Source: Pseudomonadota bacterium
GTDB lineage: Bacteria; Pseudomonadota; Gammaproteobacteria; Burkholderiales; Burkholderiaceae_B
NCBI GenBank assembly: GCA_023387815.1
Contig: JAEWHK010000079.1
Location: 77,646 to 141,645 of the forward strand
DNA length: 64,000 bases
Direction of reading: 5' to 3'
The position numbers and the translations under genes were made by a program. Under the pieces are notes generated by a model that ran no database searches, was not told where the DNA came from, and saw only the letters and a list, made by a program, of their open reading frames with translations. This document shows positions 25,828-35,799 of this stretch, piece by piece. Numbering within the stretch: position 1 is the first letter of the stretch; each line of letters begins with the position of its first letter.

Positions 25828-26733
25828 ATGAAACAACAAGCGATTCAAATTGGCCTGATTGGTGCAGGGCTGATGGGTTCCGGCATTGCCGCCAGCCTGC
25901 TGCGTCATAAGCATTCTGTAACGATTCTAGAACACGAAGGAAATCAGCCTCTGGATCCGCTGATTGAGGCTGGCGCAAAAACCGCTAAATCGGCGGCTGA
26001 GCTGGCAGGTAGCTCTGATATTGTTATTCTGTGTGTGACCGGCTCGCCGCAGGTCGAACAGGTTCTGTTCCAGGAAGACGGTGTGCTTGCCGGTCTTAGA
26101 AAAGGAGCCACGGTGATCGACTGCTCCACGGCCATCCCCTCTTCCACATTGAAGATCGCCACGACCGTGAAGGATGCCGGGGGAGAATTTCTGGATGCCC
26201 CAATGACGCGCACGCCAAAAGAAGCCGCCGAAGGACGGCTGAATCTGATTGTAGGCGGCGATCGTGATGTGTTTGACCACTGCATGCCGGTCCTGAAGTG
26301 CTATGCCGAGAATATTACTCATGCCGGCGCCGTGGGATCAGGTCATCGCATGAAACTGCTGCACAACTACGTGTCGCTGGGATTTGCTGCCGTGCTGGCC
26401 GAAGCGGCCGCCTGCGCGCACAAGGCCGGCACAGACCCGCAGACGTTTTGCGAGATTCTTGCCAAAGGTGGAGGTGCAGGTGTTGTCCTTGACCGAATGC
26501 GGCCGTTTATTGAGGCCGATGATCCCTCAGGCTTTCGTTTCTCCATATCCAATACCTTGAAGGACATCAGTTATTACTGCACCATGGCACAAGAGCAGAA
26601 TGCGCAATCTCACGTTGCTCAGGCAATCAGAGCCCTTTATGGTGAGGCCACATCGGCAGGGCTCGATCAGGCCCCGCTTCCGGAACTGATACATTATCTG
26701 GAAGCATTCAGCCCGCCACCCAGTACTTTGTAG
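25828..26733 (+). CDS. 3-Hydroxyisobutyrate dehydrogenase-family NAD(P) oxidoreductase
   Basis: A 301-residue beta-hydroxyacid dehydrogenase. The nucleotide fold begins at once (IQIGLIGAGLMGSGIAASLLRH). The substrate loop reads DAPMTRTPKEAAEGRLNLIVGGD and the catalytic lysine lies in GSGHRMKLLHNYVSLGFAA. Relatives oxidise 3-hydroxyisobutyrate or reduce tartronate, succinic or glyoxylic semialdehydes. The ATG at 25828 matches family N-termini better than the upstream frame from 25756. The 3' end overlaps the convergent efflux lipoprotein gene by 40 bases. No operon partner indicates the substrate. Confidence 0.9.
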   Translation: MKQQAIQIGLIGAGLMGSGIAASLLRHKHSVTILEHEGNQPLDPLIEAGAKTAKSAAELAGSSDIVILCVTGSPQVEQVLFQEDGVLAGLRKGATVIDCSTAIPSSTLKIATTVKDAGGEFLDAPMTRTPKEAAEGRLNLIVGGDRDVFDHCMPVLKCYAENITHAGAVGSGHRMKLLHNYVSLGFAAVLAEAAACAHKAGTDPQTFCEILAKGGGAGVVLDRMRPFIEADDPSGFRFSISNTLKDISYYCTMAQEQNAQSHVAQAIRALYGEATSAGLDQAPLPELIHYLEAFSPPPSTL

Positions 26734-28127
26734 ATTGTCACGCGGTTCATCAGATCACTCAGTTGCAGATTCAACTGGGTTTGCTGCGCGCTGTATAGCG
26801 TCCGCTGCGCATCCAGCGCGTCCAGATAACCATCCATGCCACTCTGATAACGTGCCCGGGCAAGCCGGTAGGCTGAGCTGCCCGCATTCACAAGGGCATT
26901 TTGCGCATCCATCTGCTCTTTCATGGTGGCGCGGATCGCGAATGCATCTGCAACTTCCTTGAATGCAGTCTGTATGGTTTTCTCGTAATCAGCAACGGCA
27001 ATGTTCTTTTCCGTTTCCGTTACTTTCAGAGACGCACTCAGATTACCCGCCGAGAAAATCGGAATACTAATTGAAGGAACAAAAGACCAGGTCCGGTTCA
27101 CGCCGTTAAACAGCGTTGACAGCTGGTCGCTGCTTTGCCCGCCAGATACTGTCAGTGAAATGGTCGGAAAGAATGCGGCACGGGCGGCGCCGATTTCGGC
27201 ATTCGCGGCGCGCAGCGTATGTTCGGCGGACAGCACATCCGGCCTGTCAAGCAGTACGGTTGAACTCAGATTACCAGGAATCTGTGCCAGCGGAATCGCA
27301 CCGGAGACACTGCCATCAGGCAGCAGGTTATCCGGCACCGTGGTACCCACAAGCAGTTCCAGCGCATTCCGATCCTGTTCAATCTGTGACTTCTGCTTGG
27401 CCGCATCAGCGCGAGCGCTCTCCACACTCATGCGAATCTGCGCCAGATCCAGTCCGGAAATGGCACCTTCCTTGTGACGCGCTTCACTCAATGCAAGCGT
27501 GCGTTGCTGGCTGGCCAGGGTGTCATTGGCAAGCTTCAGTAACTGCCTGTCATTGGCCAGCGTGAGCCAGTCGCCAGCCACTTCGGCAATCAGACTCAGT
27601 TGCGCGCTGCGTCGCGTTTCTTCCGTGGCGAAGAACGTCTCCAGCGCCTGATCATTCAGACTGCGAATTCGCCCGAAAAGATCCAGTTCATAACTGCTGA
27701 ATCCAATTGCGGCCGAATACTGACGACCAACCTCAGACGTTCCTGTCATGCTGGTGGCGGCGGAACTGCGCGAAACCGTTTGCGATCCGCTGGCACTGAT
27801 GGTAGGCAGCGATTCGGAGCGCTGTACCCGATATTGGGCACGTGCCTTCTCGATATTCAATACGGAGACGCGCAGATCCCGGTTGTTCTCCAGCGCCAGT
27901 GCGATGACCTTGCGCAGTCGCTCATCCTGGAAGAACGACTGCCAGCTGATAGTCGATAAGGGCTGGGCCTTGCCCTTTGCCGCATTCGCCCCATCGGTTA
28001 CGGAGGACTGATTGCGCCATTGTGCCGGGACCGGATTGTCTGGACGCTGATAGTCGGGTGCCAGACTCATGCAGCCGGAGAGCAACAGGCTGGCAGCCAG
28101 AACGCTTAAAATTCGTGCTTTTCTCAT
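26694..28127 (-). CDS. RND efflux outer-membrane lipoprotein (OprM/NodT family)
   Basis: A 477-residue TolC-like channel that carries pumped drugs across the outer membrane. It has a lipoprotein signal (MRKARILSVLAASLLLSGC, Cys19) and two OEP repeats: LRKVIALALENNRDLRVSVLNIEKARAQYRVQRSE with NDQALETFFATEETRRSAQLSLIAEVA, then VLSAEHTLRAANAEIGAARAAFFPTISLTVSGG with ALVNAGSSAYRLARARYQSG. It is the last gene of the pump operon; its start overlaps the end of the RND transporter gene by 4 bases (ATGA). The set resembles mexAB-oprM and axyABM, so multidrug export is likely. The true substrate range is unknown. Confidence 0.94.
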   Translation of the reverse strand: MRKARILSVLAASLLLSGCMSLAPDYQRPDNPVPAQWRNQSSVTDGANAAKGKAQPLSTISWQSFFQDERLRKVIALALENNRDLRVSVLNIEKARAQYRVQRSESLPTISASGSQTVSRSSAATSMTGTSEVGRQYSAAIGFSSYELDLFGRIRSLNDQALETFFATEETRRSAQLSLIAEVAGDWLTLANDRQLLKLANDTLASQQRTLALSEARHKEGAISGLDLAQIRMSVESARADAAKQKSQIEQDRNALELLVGTTVPDNLLPDGSVSGAIPLAQIPGNLSSTVLLDRPDVLSAEHTLRAANAEIGAARAAFFPTISLTVSGGQSSDQLSTLFNGVNRTWSFVPSISIPIFSAGNLSASLKVTETEKNIAVADYEKTIQTAFKEVADAFAIRATMKEQMDAQNALVNAGSSAYRLARARYQSGMDGYLDALDAQRTLYSAQQTQLNLQLSDLMNRVTIYKVLGGGLNASR

Positions 28128-31100
28128 AATGTGTCTTCTCGCGCAGTAGTAAGCTCAGCGCGTTTTTTACGCCCTGGGAACAGGGTACGGATAATGATGT
28201 AAAAGAGCGGGACGAAAAAGATGCCCAGCAACGTGGAAATCAGCGTGCCACCCAGTACGCCGGTTCCCAGAGAGTGTCTGGCGCCCGAACCGGCGCCGGT
28301 GCCCAGAACCATGGGCAGAACGCCCAGCATAAAGGCCAGCGACGTCATGACAATGGGACGAAGGCGCATTTTTGCTGCCTGCAGCGTGGCCCGCAGGACC
28401 GACCTGCCCTGCTGCTCCAGCTCACGCGCAAATTCCACAATCAGAATGCCGTTTTTGGCAGCCAGCCCGATGGTTGCCAGAAGGCCCACCTGGAAATAGA
28501 TATCACTGTTCAGCCCGCGCAGGGTGGTGAACAGGACCGCCCCCAGTATTCCAACAGGAACAGCCAGCATGACCGCAACAGGGATGGTCCAGCTTTCATA
28601 AAGCGCGGCCAGACACAGAAACACAAACAGCACTGTCACCGCGTACAGCATCCAGGCCTGAGTCCCCGATGCTTTTTCCTGGTAAGACATGCCGGACCAG
28701 GCATAACTGTATCCACCAGGCAGATCCGAAGCCAGCCCCGAGACGGCATCCATGGCCGTACCCGAACTCACACCGCTGGCAGGTTCACCGGTAATTTCCA
28801 TGGCCTCTACCCCGTTGAAACGATTGATGACCTGAGGTGCGTAAGACCAGCGACCCTTGGCAAACTCCGAGAACGGCACCATATCGCCATCCGAATTGCG
28901 GACCTGCCACCGGTCGATATCCTGCGGCAGCATGCGTGCCGTGACTTCACCCTGCACATAAACGCGTTTGACTCGACTATTGTGTACAAAATCATTGACG
29001 TAGCTCCCGCCCAGTACCGTACTTAGCGTACTGTTGATGTCGCTCAACGTCAGATCCAGAGCGCGGGCCTTTCTATCGTCCAGATCCAGCTTGAAGGTGG
29101 GCGCATCTTCAAGCCCGTTGAATCGAACGTTTGCCAGGTTTGGATTTTTTGCCGCATTTGCCAGCAGCTGCTGTCGGGCTTCGACCAGTTTTTCATGGCC
29201 ATTGCCGCTCAGATCCTGCAGATGCATAGTGAAACCGGAGCTGTTGCCCAGACCGGGGATGGCCGACGGCGTAATCACAAAGACTTGCGCATCGCGCATA
29301 AGCGAAGACATCTGCATCGTCAGACCCGTGGAGATCTGTTCGGCCGTCTGATCACGGTCTTCCCAGTCCTTGAGCCGGACAAAGCCCATACCTGAGTTCT
29401 GACTGCTGCCCGAGGTACTGAATCCGGCGACTGAAAAGACACTCTCCACGCCGGGCTGTTTCTGAATATAGTCTGTTGCCTTTTTGATAGACTCCAGCGT
29501 GCGCTCCTGCGTTGCGCCAGGTGGCGTGTTGAACATGACCATCAGCATTCCCTGATCTTCCTGTGGAAGAAAGGAGGTGGGAAGTCGCATGAACAGTACT
29601 CCCATCAGGGCAATCAGAACGGCGTAAACCAGCAGCCCCAGCTTGCGGTGACGGATAACACGTCCCACGCCTTTCTGGTACCGACCTGTATTACGATCGA
29701 AAACACGGTTAAACCAGGCGAAGAACCTGCCCAGCGGGCCACGGCGTGAAACCTGGCCTCCCTGATGAATAGGTTTCAGAATAGAAGCGCACAGGGCCGG
29801 GCTGAGTGTCAGGGCCACAATCACAGACAGAATCATGGCTGCAGAAATTGTCACGGCGAACTGACGATAAATTTCACCGGTAGATCCGCCGAAGAAAGCC
29901 ATCGGGATGAAAACGGCCGTGAGCACCATGGCAATACCCACCAGCGCGCCGGTGATCTGCGTCATGGACTTGCTGGTTGCTTCAATCGGCGAGAGTCCCT
30001 CTTCCGACATGACCCGCTCCACGTTTTCCACCACCACAATCGCATCATCCACCAGCAAGCCTATGGCAAGTACCATGGCAAACAGCGTCAGCGTATTGAT
30101 CGAATAGCCCAGCAGCGAGAGCACGCCAAAGGTTCCCATCAACACCACGGGCACGGCGACCACCGGGATCAGGGTCGCGCGCCAGTTCTGCAGGAACAGG
30201 TACATAATCACAACGACCAGCGCAATAGCCTCGCCCAGCGTCTTGACGACTTCCGTAATCGACAGGCTGACGAATGGCGTCGTGTCGTACGCAATACTGT
30301 AGCTCAGCCCGCTGGGAAAATGCTCGCTGAGCTCCTGCAGCTTCGCCTTGACCGCTTTTGACACATCCAGGGCATTGGCGCCCGTGGCCAGTTCCAGTCC
30401 CATGCCGGAAGCAGGTTTGCCATTGAACTTGGAAACCGATGAATAATCCTGTGAACCCATTTCTATGGTTGCCACGTCTTTTAACGTAACGATCGCACCA
30501 TTGCTATCGGACTTAAGGACAATTTCGCCAAACTGTGCAGGCGTCTGCAGACGGCTGCGCGAGCTTACCGTTGCATTCAGCTGCTGACCTTTTGCAGCAG
30601 GCACGCCGCCCAGTTCTCCCGACGAGACATCCGCATTCTGTGCCTCAATTTCGGTTATCACATCTGAAGTATTAAGCTTGTAATGACTCAGTTTCTCTGG
30701 ATCCAGCCAGATTCGCATGGCATATTCAGACCCGAAGACGTTGGCATTGCCGACCCCGTCGATCCGGCTGATGGGATCCTGTATGGTTGAGGCCATATAG
30801 TCTGAAATGTCCGTCGCATCCATGCTTCCATCTTCCGACAGAAATGCCAGCACCATGAACATGCTGCCCTGATTGGATTTGGACACCGTAACGCCCTCCT
30901 GCTGCACCGACTGAGGGAGCATGGAATTGGCCTGAGAGACCTTGTTCTGTACCTGCACCTGCGCCGTGTCGGGATTGGTTCCCGATGCGAAGGTCAGCGT
31001 TAGCTGCGCGCTGCCGGTAGAACTGCTGGATGTCATATATAGCAGGTTGTCCAGCCCGGTCATTTGCTGTTCAAGAATCTGAGTGACCGAGTTCTGCACG

Positions 31101-31267
31101 GTATCTGCATTGGCGCCGGTATAGGTGGCGCGAATGGAAATGGATGGCGGCGCAATGTCCGGATATTGTTCGACGGGCAGCGACAGAATGGAAATCATGC
31201 CGGCCAGTGTGATAACAATTGAAATAACCCAGGCAAAGATGGGCCGTTTGATGAAAAATTGAGCCAT
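28124..31267 (-). CDS. RND multidrug efflux permease (AcrB/MexB-like, HAE1)
   Basis: A 1047-residue inner-membrane proton/drug antiporter, the normal length for the HAE1 group. MAQFFIKRPIFAWVISIVITLAGMIS is the standard first helix. The proton-relay aspartates lie in LAIGLLVDDAIVVVENVERVM, and GLAAKNGILIVEFARELE and GTGVLGGTLISTLLGIFFVPLFY are typical C-terminal half motifs. The periplasmic porter domains contain GVGNANVFGSEYAMRIWLDP. It follows the adaptor gene by 18 bases and overlaps the outer-membrane channel gene by 4 bases. The divergent BaeSR-like system is the likely regulator. Confidence 0.96.
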   Translation of the reverse strand: MAQFFIKRPIFAWVISIVITLAGMISILSLPVEQYPDIAPPSISIRATYTGANADTVQNSVTQILEQQMTGLDNLLYMTSSSSTGSAQLTLTFASGTNPDTAQVQVQNKVSQANSMLPQSVQQEGVTVSKSNQGSMFMVLAFLSEDGSMDATDISDYMASTIQDPISRIDGVGNANVFGSEYAMRIWLDPEKLSHYKLNTSDVITEIEAQNADVSSGELGGVPAAKGQQLNATVSSRSRLQTPAQFGEIVLKSDSNGAIVTLKDVATIEMGSQDYSSVSKFNGKPASGMGLELATGANALDVSKAVKAKLQELSEHFPSGLSYSIAYDTTPFVSLSITEVVKTLGEAIALVVVIMYLFLQNWRATLIPVVAVPVVLMGTFGVLSLLGYSINTLTLFAMVLAIGLLVDDAIVVVENVERVMSEEGLSPIEATSKSMTQITGALVGIAMVLTAVFIPMAFFGGSTGEIYRQFAVTISAAMILSVIVALTLSPALCASILKPIHQGGQVSRRGPLGRFFAWFNRVFDRNTGRYQKGVGRVIRHRKLGLLVYAVLIALMGVLFMRLPTSFLPQEDQGMLMVMFNTPPGATQERTLESIKKATDYIQKQPGVESVFSVAGFSTSGSSQNSGMGFVRLKDWEDRDQTAEQISTGLTMQMSSLMRDAQVFVITPSAIPGLGNSSGFTMHLQDLSGNGHEKLVEARQQLLANAAKNPNLANVRFNGLEDAPTFKLDLDDRKARALDLTLSDINSTLSTVLGGSYVNDFVHNSRVKRVYVQGEVTARMLPQDIDRWQVRNSDGDMVPFSEFAKGRWSYAPQVINRFNGVEAMEITGEPASGVSSGTAMDAVSGLASDLPGGYSYAWSGMSYQEKASGTQAWMLYAVTVLFVFLCLAALYESWTIPVAVMLAVPVGILGAVLFTTLRGLNSDIYFQVGLLATIGLAAKNGILIVEFARELEQQGRSVLRATLQAAKMRLRPIVMTSLAFMLGVLPMVLGTGAGSGARHSLGTGVLGGTLISTLLGIFFVPLFYIIIRTLFPGRKKRAELTTAREDTL

Positions 31268-31285
31268 GACTTTGTTGCTTACCTG

Positions 31286-32500
31286 TTATTGTTCTTGTTT
31301 AACGTTGCTGGCGACTTCGGTCGATGAACTCCCTGCGGGGTCCACAGCGGCAACTTTGTTGTCAACCTCTACGGTCTTGACAAGATCGCCACTTTTGATT
31401 TTTTGCGTACCTTCGACCACAACCCGGTCTCCCTCTTTGACGCCCGAGGAAACGACCCATCGATCGCCTACAGCCTGACCCAGCAGCAGGATGCGCTGCC
31501 CGACTTTGCCTGATTCGTCGACAATCCACGCGGTTGCCTCACCCTTGTTATTGCGGGTGACCGCCTTTTGCGGTATCAGCATTGCCTGGGCATTGATTGC
31601 CATTGATAACCGGGTCTTAACGTACATGCCCGGCAACAGGTCGCCATCGGGATTGGGAATGACCGCACGGATATTGACAGTACCGGTTTCCTCATCGACC
31701 TCGGAAGCCACCACTTCCAGCGTGCCGGCGTGCTCGTACTCAGTCCCGTCTTCGAGCAGCAGCGTCACAGGAATTTTGCCTTCGACTGACTTCAGGCTGC
31801 CATCCTTGACCATTTTTCGCAGACGCAGCAGCGCAGATCCGGATTGGCTGACGTCCACGTACATGGGATCAAGCTGGTTGATTTTGGCAAGTGCCGTGGT
31901 CTGTTCAGCCGTCAGAAGCGCACCTTCCGTGTAGCTGGACGTACCGATAATGCCGGAAATGGGCGCACGGATTTTTGTGTAATCCAGATTGATTCGTGCC
32001 TGCTCCACATCCGCCTTGGCAATCTGTACCGCCGCCTCGGCCTTCTTCAATGTGGCGGCCGCATCATCGCCGTCCTGCCGACTGGCGGCATCCATGGCCA
32101 TCAGCCGTTTGGTCCGCGCCGCTTTTGGTTTGGCTGACAGCAGTTCCCCCTGCGCCTCGGCTAGCGTGCCTTTTTTGCTGTCATAGCTGGCCTGATAGGT
32201 CGCCGAATCAATCTCATACAGTACATCGCCCGCCTTGACGAGGCTGCCTTCCTTGAAGAGACGCTTGCGCAGAATCCCACCCACCTGCGGCCGAACCTCA
32301 GAAGACTGGTAGGCACGGGTGCGACCCGCCAGTTCGTTTGAAATGGGCAGACTCTCTGTTTTTACTGTTGTGACCCCAACTTCTGCCTGCTGCTCTGGCG
32401 GCATCTGCGATTGCTCCTTGCATGCCGATAGCAAAAACAGCGGAACAATAAGCAACGCCAGGGCGCGATGCCGGAACGAGTGGCTCGTGAATACTTGCAT
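31286..32500 (-). CDS. RND efflux periplasmic adaptor (AcrA/MexA-like)
   Basis: A 404-residue membrane-fusion lipoprotein linking pump and channel. The signal peptide ends at the lipobox LLSAC (Cys27). The barrel-lipoyl domain shows GRTRAYQSSEVRPQVGGILRKRLFKEGSLVKAGDVLYEID and DYTKIRAPISGIIGTSSYTEGALL. A coiled-coil hairpin lies between, at about residues 115-170, and IPQKAVTRNNKGEATAWIV marks the membrane-proximal domain. It is the first gene of the adaptor-pump-channel operon. The 160 bases up to the divergent kinase start at 32661 must hold both promoters. The ribosome site (AGGA) is unusually close to the ATG. Confidence 0.95.
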   Translation of the reverse strand: MQVFTSHSFRHRALALLIVPLFLLSACKEQSQMPPEQQAEVGVTTVKTESLPISNELAGRTRAYQSSEVRPQVGGILRKRLFKEGSLVKAGDVLYEIDSATYQASYDSKKGTLAEAQGELLSAKPKAARTKRLMAMDAASRQDGDDAAATLKKAEAAVQIAKADVEQARINLDYTKIRAPISGIIGTSSYTEGALLTAEQTTALAKINQLDPMYVDVSQSGSALLRLRKMVKDGSLKSVEGKIPVTLLLEDGTEYEHAGTLEVVASEVDEETGTVNIRAVIPNPDGDLLPGMYVKTRLSMAINAQAMLIPQKAVTRNNKGEATAWIVDESGKVGQRILLLGQAVGDRWVVSSGVKEGDRVVVEGTQKIKSGDLVKTVEVDNKVAAVDPAGSSSTEVASNVKQEQ

Positions 32501-32660
32501 ATCCTGATCTCAATTGGATTTGTGATACCAGTATCGTAAAAATCAAATGTGAGCAAAATATGAAGAATTGGTTTCTTTGGGTTTATGGGGCATCCCGGCG
32601 AAGTACTTCATCGCTATACTGAAGGCTCGTGTGGAAACGCACCCTTACCTTTGCAATACC

Positions 32661-34031
32661 ATGAAAATCAGTCTGACCGTCAAGCTTTTTCTCGCCGTCC
32701 TGACCGTTTGCGCGGCCGTCATGGTCATGCAGGCCATGGCCATGCGATACAGTTTTGAACACGGGTTCCTGGGCTATCTGAACGATCAGGGTCGAGATAG
32801 CATGCAGGAGGCACGTCCGCTCATTGAAAAGGCTTACAGAAAACATCAGAACTGGGATTTTGTACGCCACAATCTCAAAGCCTGGTTTGACACCCTGCGG
32901 CCGCCCCTGGACTCCGATGAAAGGTTCAGAGGCCCTTCGGCCGCCGATCAGTCCGGTGCCATCGTACGCATGGGGCTGCTGGATAAGGATCTGACCTGGC
33001 TGGCGGGCAACCCGACGGTGAACAAGGATTCCCTGCGAGCGCCGATTGTTGTTGACGGCAAAACGGTAGGCTGGCTCGCCATGATACCTTTTGAAAATGT
33101 GCTGGCGCCCGGTGAATCCCGTTTCCTGGAATCACAGTTGCAGGTGATGGTGCTGATCGCCACCATTTCAATCATCATTGTGGCCCTCTTCGCTTTCCTG
33201 ATTGCTCGGAGCATCCTCAACAGAATCCGCAATATGGCGGCGGCGACCCATGCGCTGGCACAGGGAAATTATGCCTCACGCATTCCACCCGGTTCACGCG
33301 ATGAGCTGGGTGCACTGGCGGACGACTTCAACAGAATGGCGCAGGCACTGGAAAATAATGAGCAAACACGGCGCGCCTTTATGGCCGATATTTCACATGA
33401 ATTGCGCACTCCCCTGGCAGTTGTGCAGGCAGAGATCGAAGCCATTCAGGACAAAATACGCAGTCCCAGCGAAGAGTCGCTGTCTGTCATGCATCAGCAG
33501 GTGCTGCAGCTGAACAAGCTCATCGGCGATCTGCATGACCTGTCGCTGACGGATGCCCCCCTGCAATACAAGATGGTATCGCTGGATCTGGGTTCTCTGG
33601 TTCGAGATGCCGCCGCAGGCATGCAGCGCAGATTCGAAAACGCCAATCTGACCCTGACACTTGACCTGCCGACAAGACCTTTATATTTCAAAGGGGATGA
33701 AAGTCGCCTGAAACAGCTGTTTTCCAACCTGCTGGAAAACGCCCTGCGATATACAGACCCCGGAGGCAAAGTAATGATCAACGGTGAGCAACAGTCGGAT
33801 GCTATCACGATTGTGATCGCCGACAGCGCGCCAGGGGTGGATCCTGCCAACCTGGAGCGGCTGTTTGAACGCTTTTACCGCATTGAAGGATCCCGCAGCA
33901 GGGCCAGCGGTGGCAGCGGCCTGGGGCTGGCGATCAGTCGCAATATCGTTGCGGCCCATAATGGCACAATCCATGCGCGAGCCTCTGAACTGGGCGGTAT
34001 TGCAATTCATATTTCATTTCCCGGCATCTGA
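32661..34031 (+). CDS. Sensor histidine kinase, BaeS-like
   Basis: A 457-residue membrane kinase. Helices lie at about residues 6-24 (TVKLFLAVLTVCAAVMVMQ) and 155-178 (VMVLIATISIIIVALFAFLIA), with a periplasmic sensor domain between them. A HAMP domain follows (SILNRIRNMAAATHALAQGNYASRI). The phospho-acceptor box is FMADISHELRTPLAVVQAE, then the ATPase N and G boxes LLENALRYTDPGGKV and GGSGLGLAISRNIV. The ATG at 32661 gives MKISLTVKLFLAV; the frame open from 32568 overlaps promoter sequence. It is divergent from the efflux operon and 31 bases upstream of its response regulator. By analogy with BaeS it would sense envelope stress. Confidence 0.92.
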   Translation: MKISLTVKLFLAVLTVCAAVMVMQAMAMRYSFEHGFLGYLNDQGRDSMQEARPLIEKAYRKHQNWDFVRHNLKAWFDTLRPPLDSDERFRGPSAADQSGAIVRMGLLDKDLTWLAGNPTVNKDSLRAPIVVDGKTVGWLAMIPFENVLAPGESRFLESQLQVMVLIATISIIIVALFAFLIARSILNRIRNMAAATHALAQGNYASRIPPGSRDELGALADDFNRMAQALENNEQTRRAFMADISHELRTPLAVVQAEIEAIQDKIRSPSEESLSVMHQQVLQLNKLIGDLHDLSLTDAPLQYKMVSLDLGSLVRDAAAGMQRRFENANLTLTLDLPTRPLYFKGDESRLKQLFSNLLENALRYTDPGGKVMINGEQQSDAITIVIADSAPGVDPANLERLFERFYRIEGSRSRASGGSGLGLAISRNIVAAHNGTIHARASELGGIAIHISFPGI

Positions 34032-34062
34032 ATCCGTCCATGACATCGTTAATAGCATTTCC

Positions 34063-34761
34063 ATGAACAATAATATCGCTTCGGCCCCTGGCCACATTCT
34101 GATTATTGAAGACGAACCTCGGCTTGCCGCCGTTCTGGGCGATTACCTGAGCGCCTCAGGTTACACCCATCACTGGATCAGCAACGGTCTTGATGCCTTG
34201 GCCGCGTTTCACGCAGAGAAGCCGGATCTTGTTCTGCTCGATCTGATGCTGCCCGGACGCGGCGGTCTGGATATTTGCAGGGAAATTAGACTGGGAAGTC
34301 AGACACCGATTATCATGATGACCGCTCTGGTAGAGGAAATCGACCGCCTGATAGGACTGGAAAGCGGTGCCGACGATTATGTCTGCAAGCCTTTCAGTCC
34401 AAGAGAGGTAGTCGCCAGAACGGCGGCTGTATTGAGACGGCATCGTTATGTGCCCGATGCAGACAAGTCCAGCACTCTGGTGATTGATGAAGACGCCTAT
34501 CGTGCGCGGGTACACGGTAAGGAACTCGATCTGACGCCGATAGAATTCAATCTGCTGCTTTTCTTTTATCGATCCCAGGGACGCGTGCTATCACGCGATC
34601 AGGTACTGGCGCAGATATACCCCGACCACCGCATCGTTACCGATCGCACCGTAGACACCCACGTAAAAAACCTGCGCAGAAAGCTGACCGACGCCGGCGG
34701 CAGCGAAGACTGGATCCGATCCATCTACGGCGTGGGCTACAAAATGGAAGGGGTGGATTGA
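34063..34761 (+). CDS. OmpR-family response regulator, BaeR-like
   Basis: A 232-residue two-domain regulator. The receiver domain (residues 11-125) has the acidic pair in ILIIEDEP, the phosphorylated Asp in PDLVLLDLMLPG and the lysine in DYVCKPFSPREVVAR. The winged-helix output domain (about 137-230) has LDLTPIEFNLLLFFYRSQGRVLSRDQVL, RTVDTHVKNLRRKL and IRSIYGVGYKME. The ATG at 34063 matches the family; a longer frame from 33865 overlaps the kinase. It should control the divergent RND efflux operon with the kinase at 32661. Confidence 0.94.
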   Translation: MNNNIASAPGHILIIEDEPRLAAVLGDYLSASGYTHHWISNGLDALAAFHAEKPDLVLLDLMLPGRGGLDICREIRLGSQTPIIMMTALVEEIDRLIGLESGADDYVCKPFSPREVVARTAAVLRRHRYVPDADKSSTLVIDEDAYRARVHGKELDLTPIEFNLLLFFYRSQGRVLSRDQVLAQIYPDHRIVTDRTVDTHVKNLRRKLTDAGGSEDWIRSIYGVGYKMEGVD

Positions 34762-34803
34762 AAAAGCACTTTCCACCCACTCTACACTTCGTCGTTGTCT
34801 TAT

Positions 34804-35790
34804 TTATTTCTGCGCAACGTATCGTTTGAATCCGTAGCGCTCAAAGATGCCAATGCCTTCGTCGGAACGAATAAAGTCCAGCCATCGTTGAGCGGCTTCC
34901 TTGTGCGCTGCATTCTTAGCGATCGCACCTGCATATATGGCAGTTGTGTTTTGCGCAGTTGGGATGTCGACGTGACTGATAGGGTGACCCGCCATTTCCT
35001 GAAATGCCGCTTCCGATTGCCAGGTCACTCCGGCATCGACTTTGCCCTGCATAATCCATAAGGGTGTCTGGCGGTGATGAATATGCGTCAGGGTTGTTGA
35101 GCCATCTTTAACTTTGTCTTCATAAACCTGGCTGGATAACGCTTTGCCACCTGCTTTGTCCAGGGAAGACTTGATCTGTCTGGCAACCCCTTCCCATTCA
35201 GGATTGGGCATGGCAAGACGCACATCAGCATCACCCAGCGACTTCAGATTCCTGATGGCTTTAGGATTATCCTTGGCCACCATAATCGTCAGCGTATTGG
35301 TCGCATACGGTACAGCCGGTGCCTGCAAAAGTCCCGCATCGATCTGGGTTTGCACGGCCTTCAGTCCGGCAAGATAGACGTCGGGTCTGACCGTCCAGGT
35401 CATATTGCCTACGGTCACTGTGCCACCGGCTTTCATTTGCCGAACAAGCAGACCCGGTGGAATTGTTTCCCAGTAAAGATGACCTTTGTATTCGGGGTGT
35501 TTGGCTTCGAACGCGTGAACCAGTGGCGCCATGGCGAAGAAATAATTACCTCCGACATAAAGCGATAATGCCGGATTCATGGGGCTGCCATGAAAGTCGG
35601 CCAGATTATCGGCATCGGGTTCTGTGAATTCCAGACCGCGAGGGGATGCATCGTTGTTCTTCCCCTGCTGCCATGGCGGGCTTACAGATGCGCTCCTGGC
35701 GTCCTGCGAATGTCCAACGAGCGGCACAATTGCAAGTGCAATAAGCGCAGTCAGTGTTTTCAGGAGGTCGGGCAGATAGGATGATTGCAT
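34804..35790 (-). CDS. ModA/sulfate-type extracytoplasmic substrate-binding protein
   Basis: A 328-residue periplasmic binding protein with a signal peptide (LKTLTALIALAIVPLVGHSQD). The body looks like type II anion-binding proteins: SLYVGGNYFFAMAPLVHAFEAKHPEYKGHLYWETIPPG opens the first lobe, with VPYATNTLTIMVAKDNPKAIRNLKSLGDADVRLAMPNPEWEGVARQI at the hinge and AKNAAHKEAAQRWLDFIRSDEG near the end. Residues about 30-75 are an insertion rich in small and acidic residues. No ABC permease or ATPase gene is near. It is the last of four genes with tsdB, tsdA and a DsrE-like gene, all exported. A role in binding a sulfur oxyanion is a reasonable guess. Confidence 0.8.
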   Translation of the reverse strand: MQSSYLPDLLKTLTALIALAIVPLVGHSQDARSASVSPPWQQGKNNDASPRGLEFTEPDADNLADFHGSPMNPALSLYVGGNYFFAMAPLVHAFEAKHPEYKGHLYWETIPPGLLVRQMKAGGTVTVGNMTWTVRPDVYLAGLKAVQTQIDAGLLQAPAVPYATNTLTIMVAKDNPKAIRNLKSLGDADVRLAMPNPEWEGVARQIKSSLDKAGGKALSSQVYEDKVKDGSTTLTHIHHRQTPLWIMQGKVDAGVTWQSEAAFQEMAGHPISHVDIPTAQNTTAIYAGAIAKNAAHKEAAQRWLDFIRSDEGIGIFERYGFKRYVAQK

Positions 35791-35799
35791 GGCGAGTCC

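Noticed and set aside
28274..29026. A 250-codon plus-strand frame inside the RND permease gene, rich in His, Gln and Arg
   Set aside because: Composition typical of the mirror frame of a membrane protein gene; no ribosome site and no known domain.
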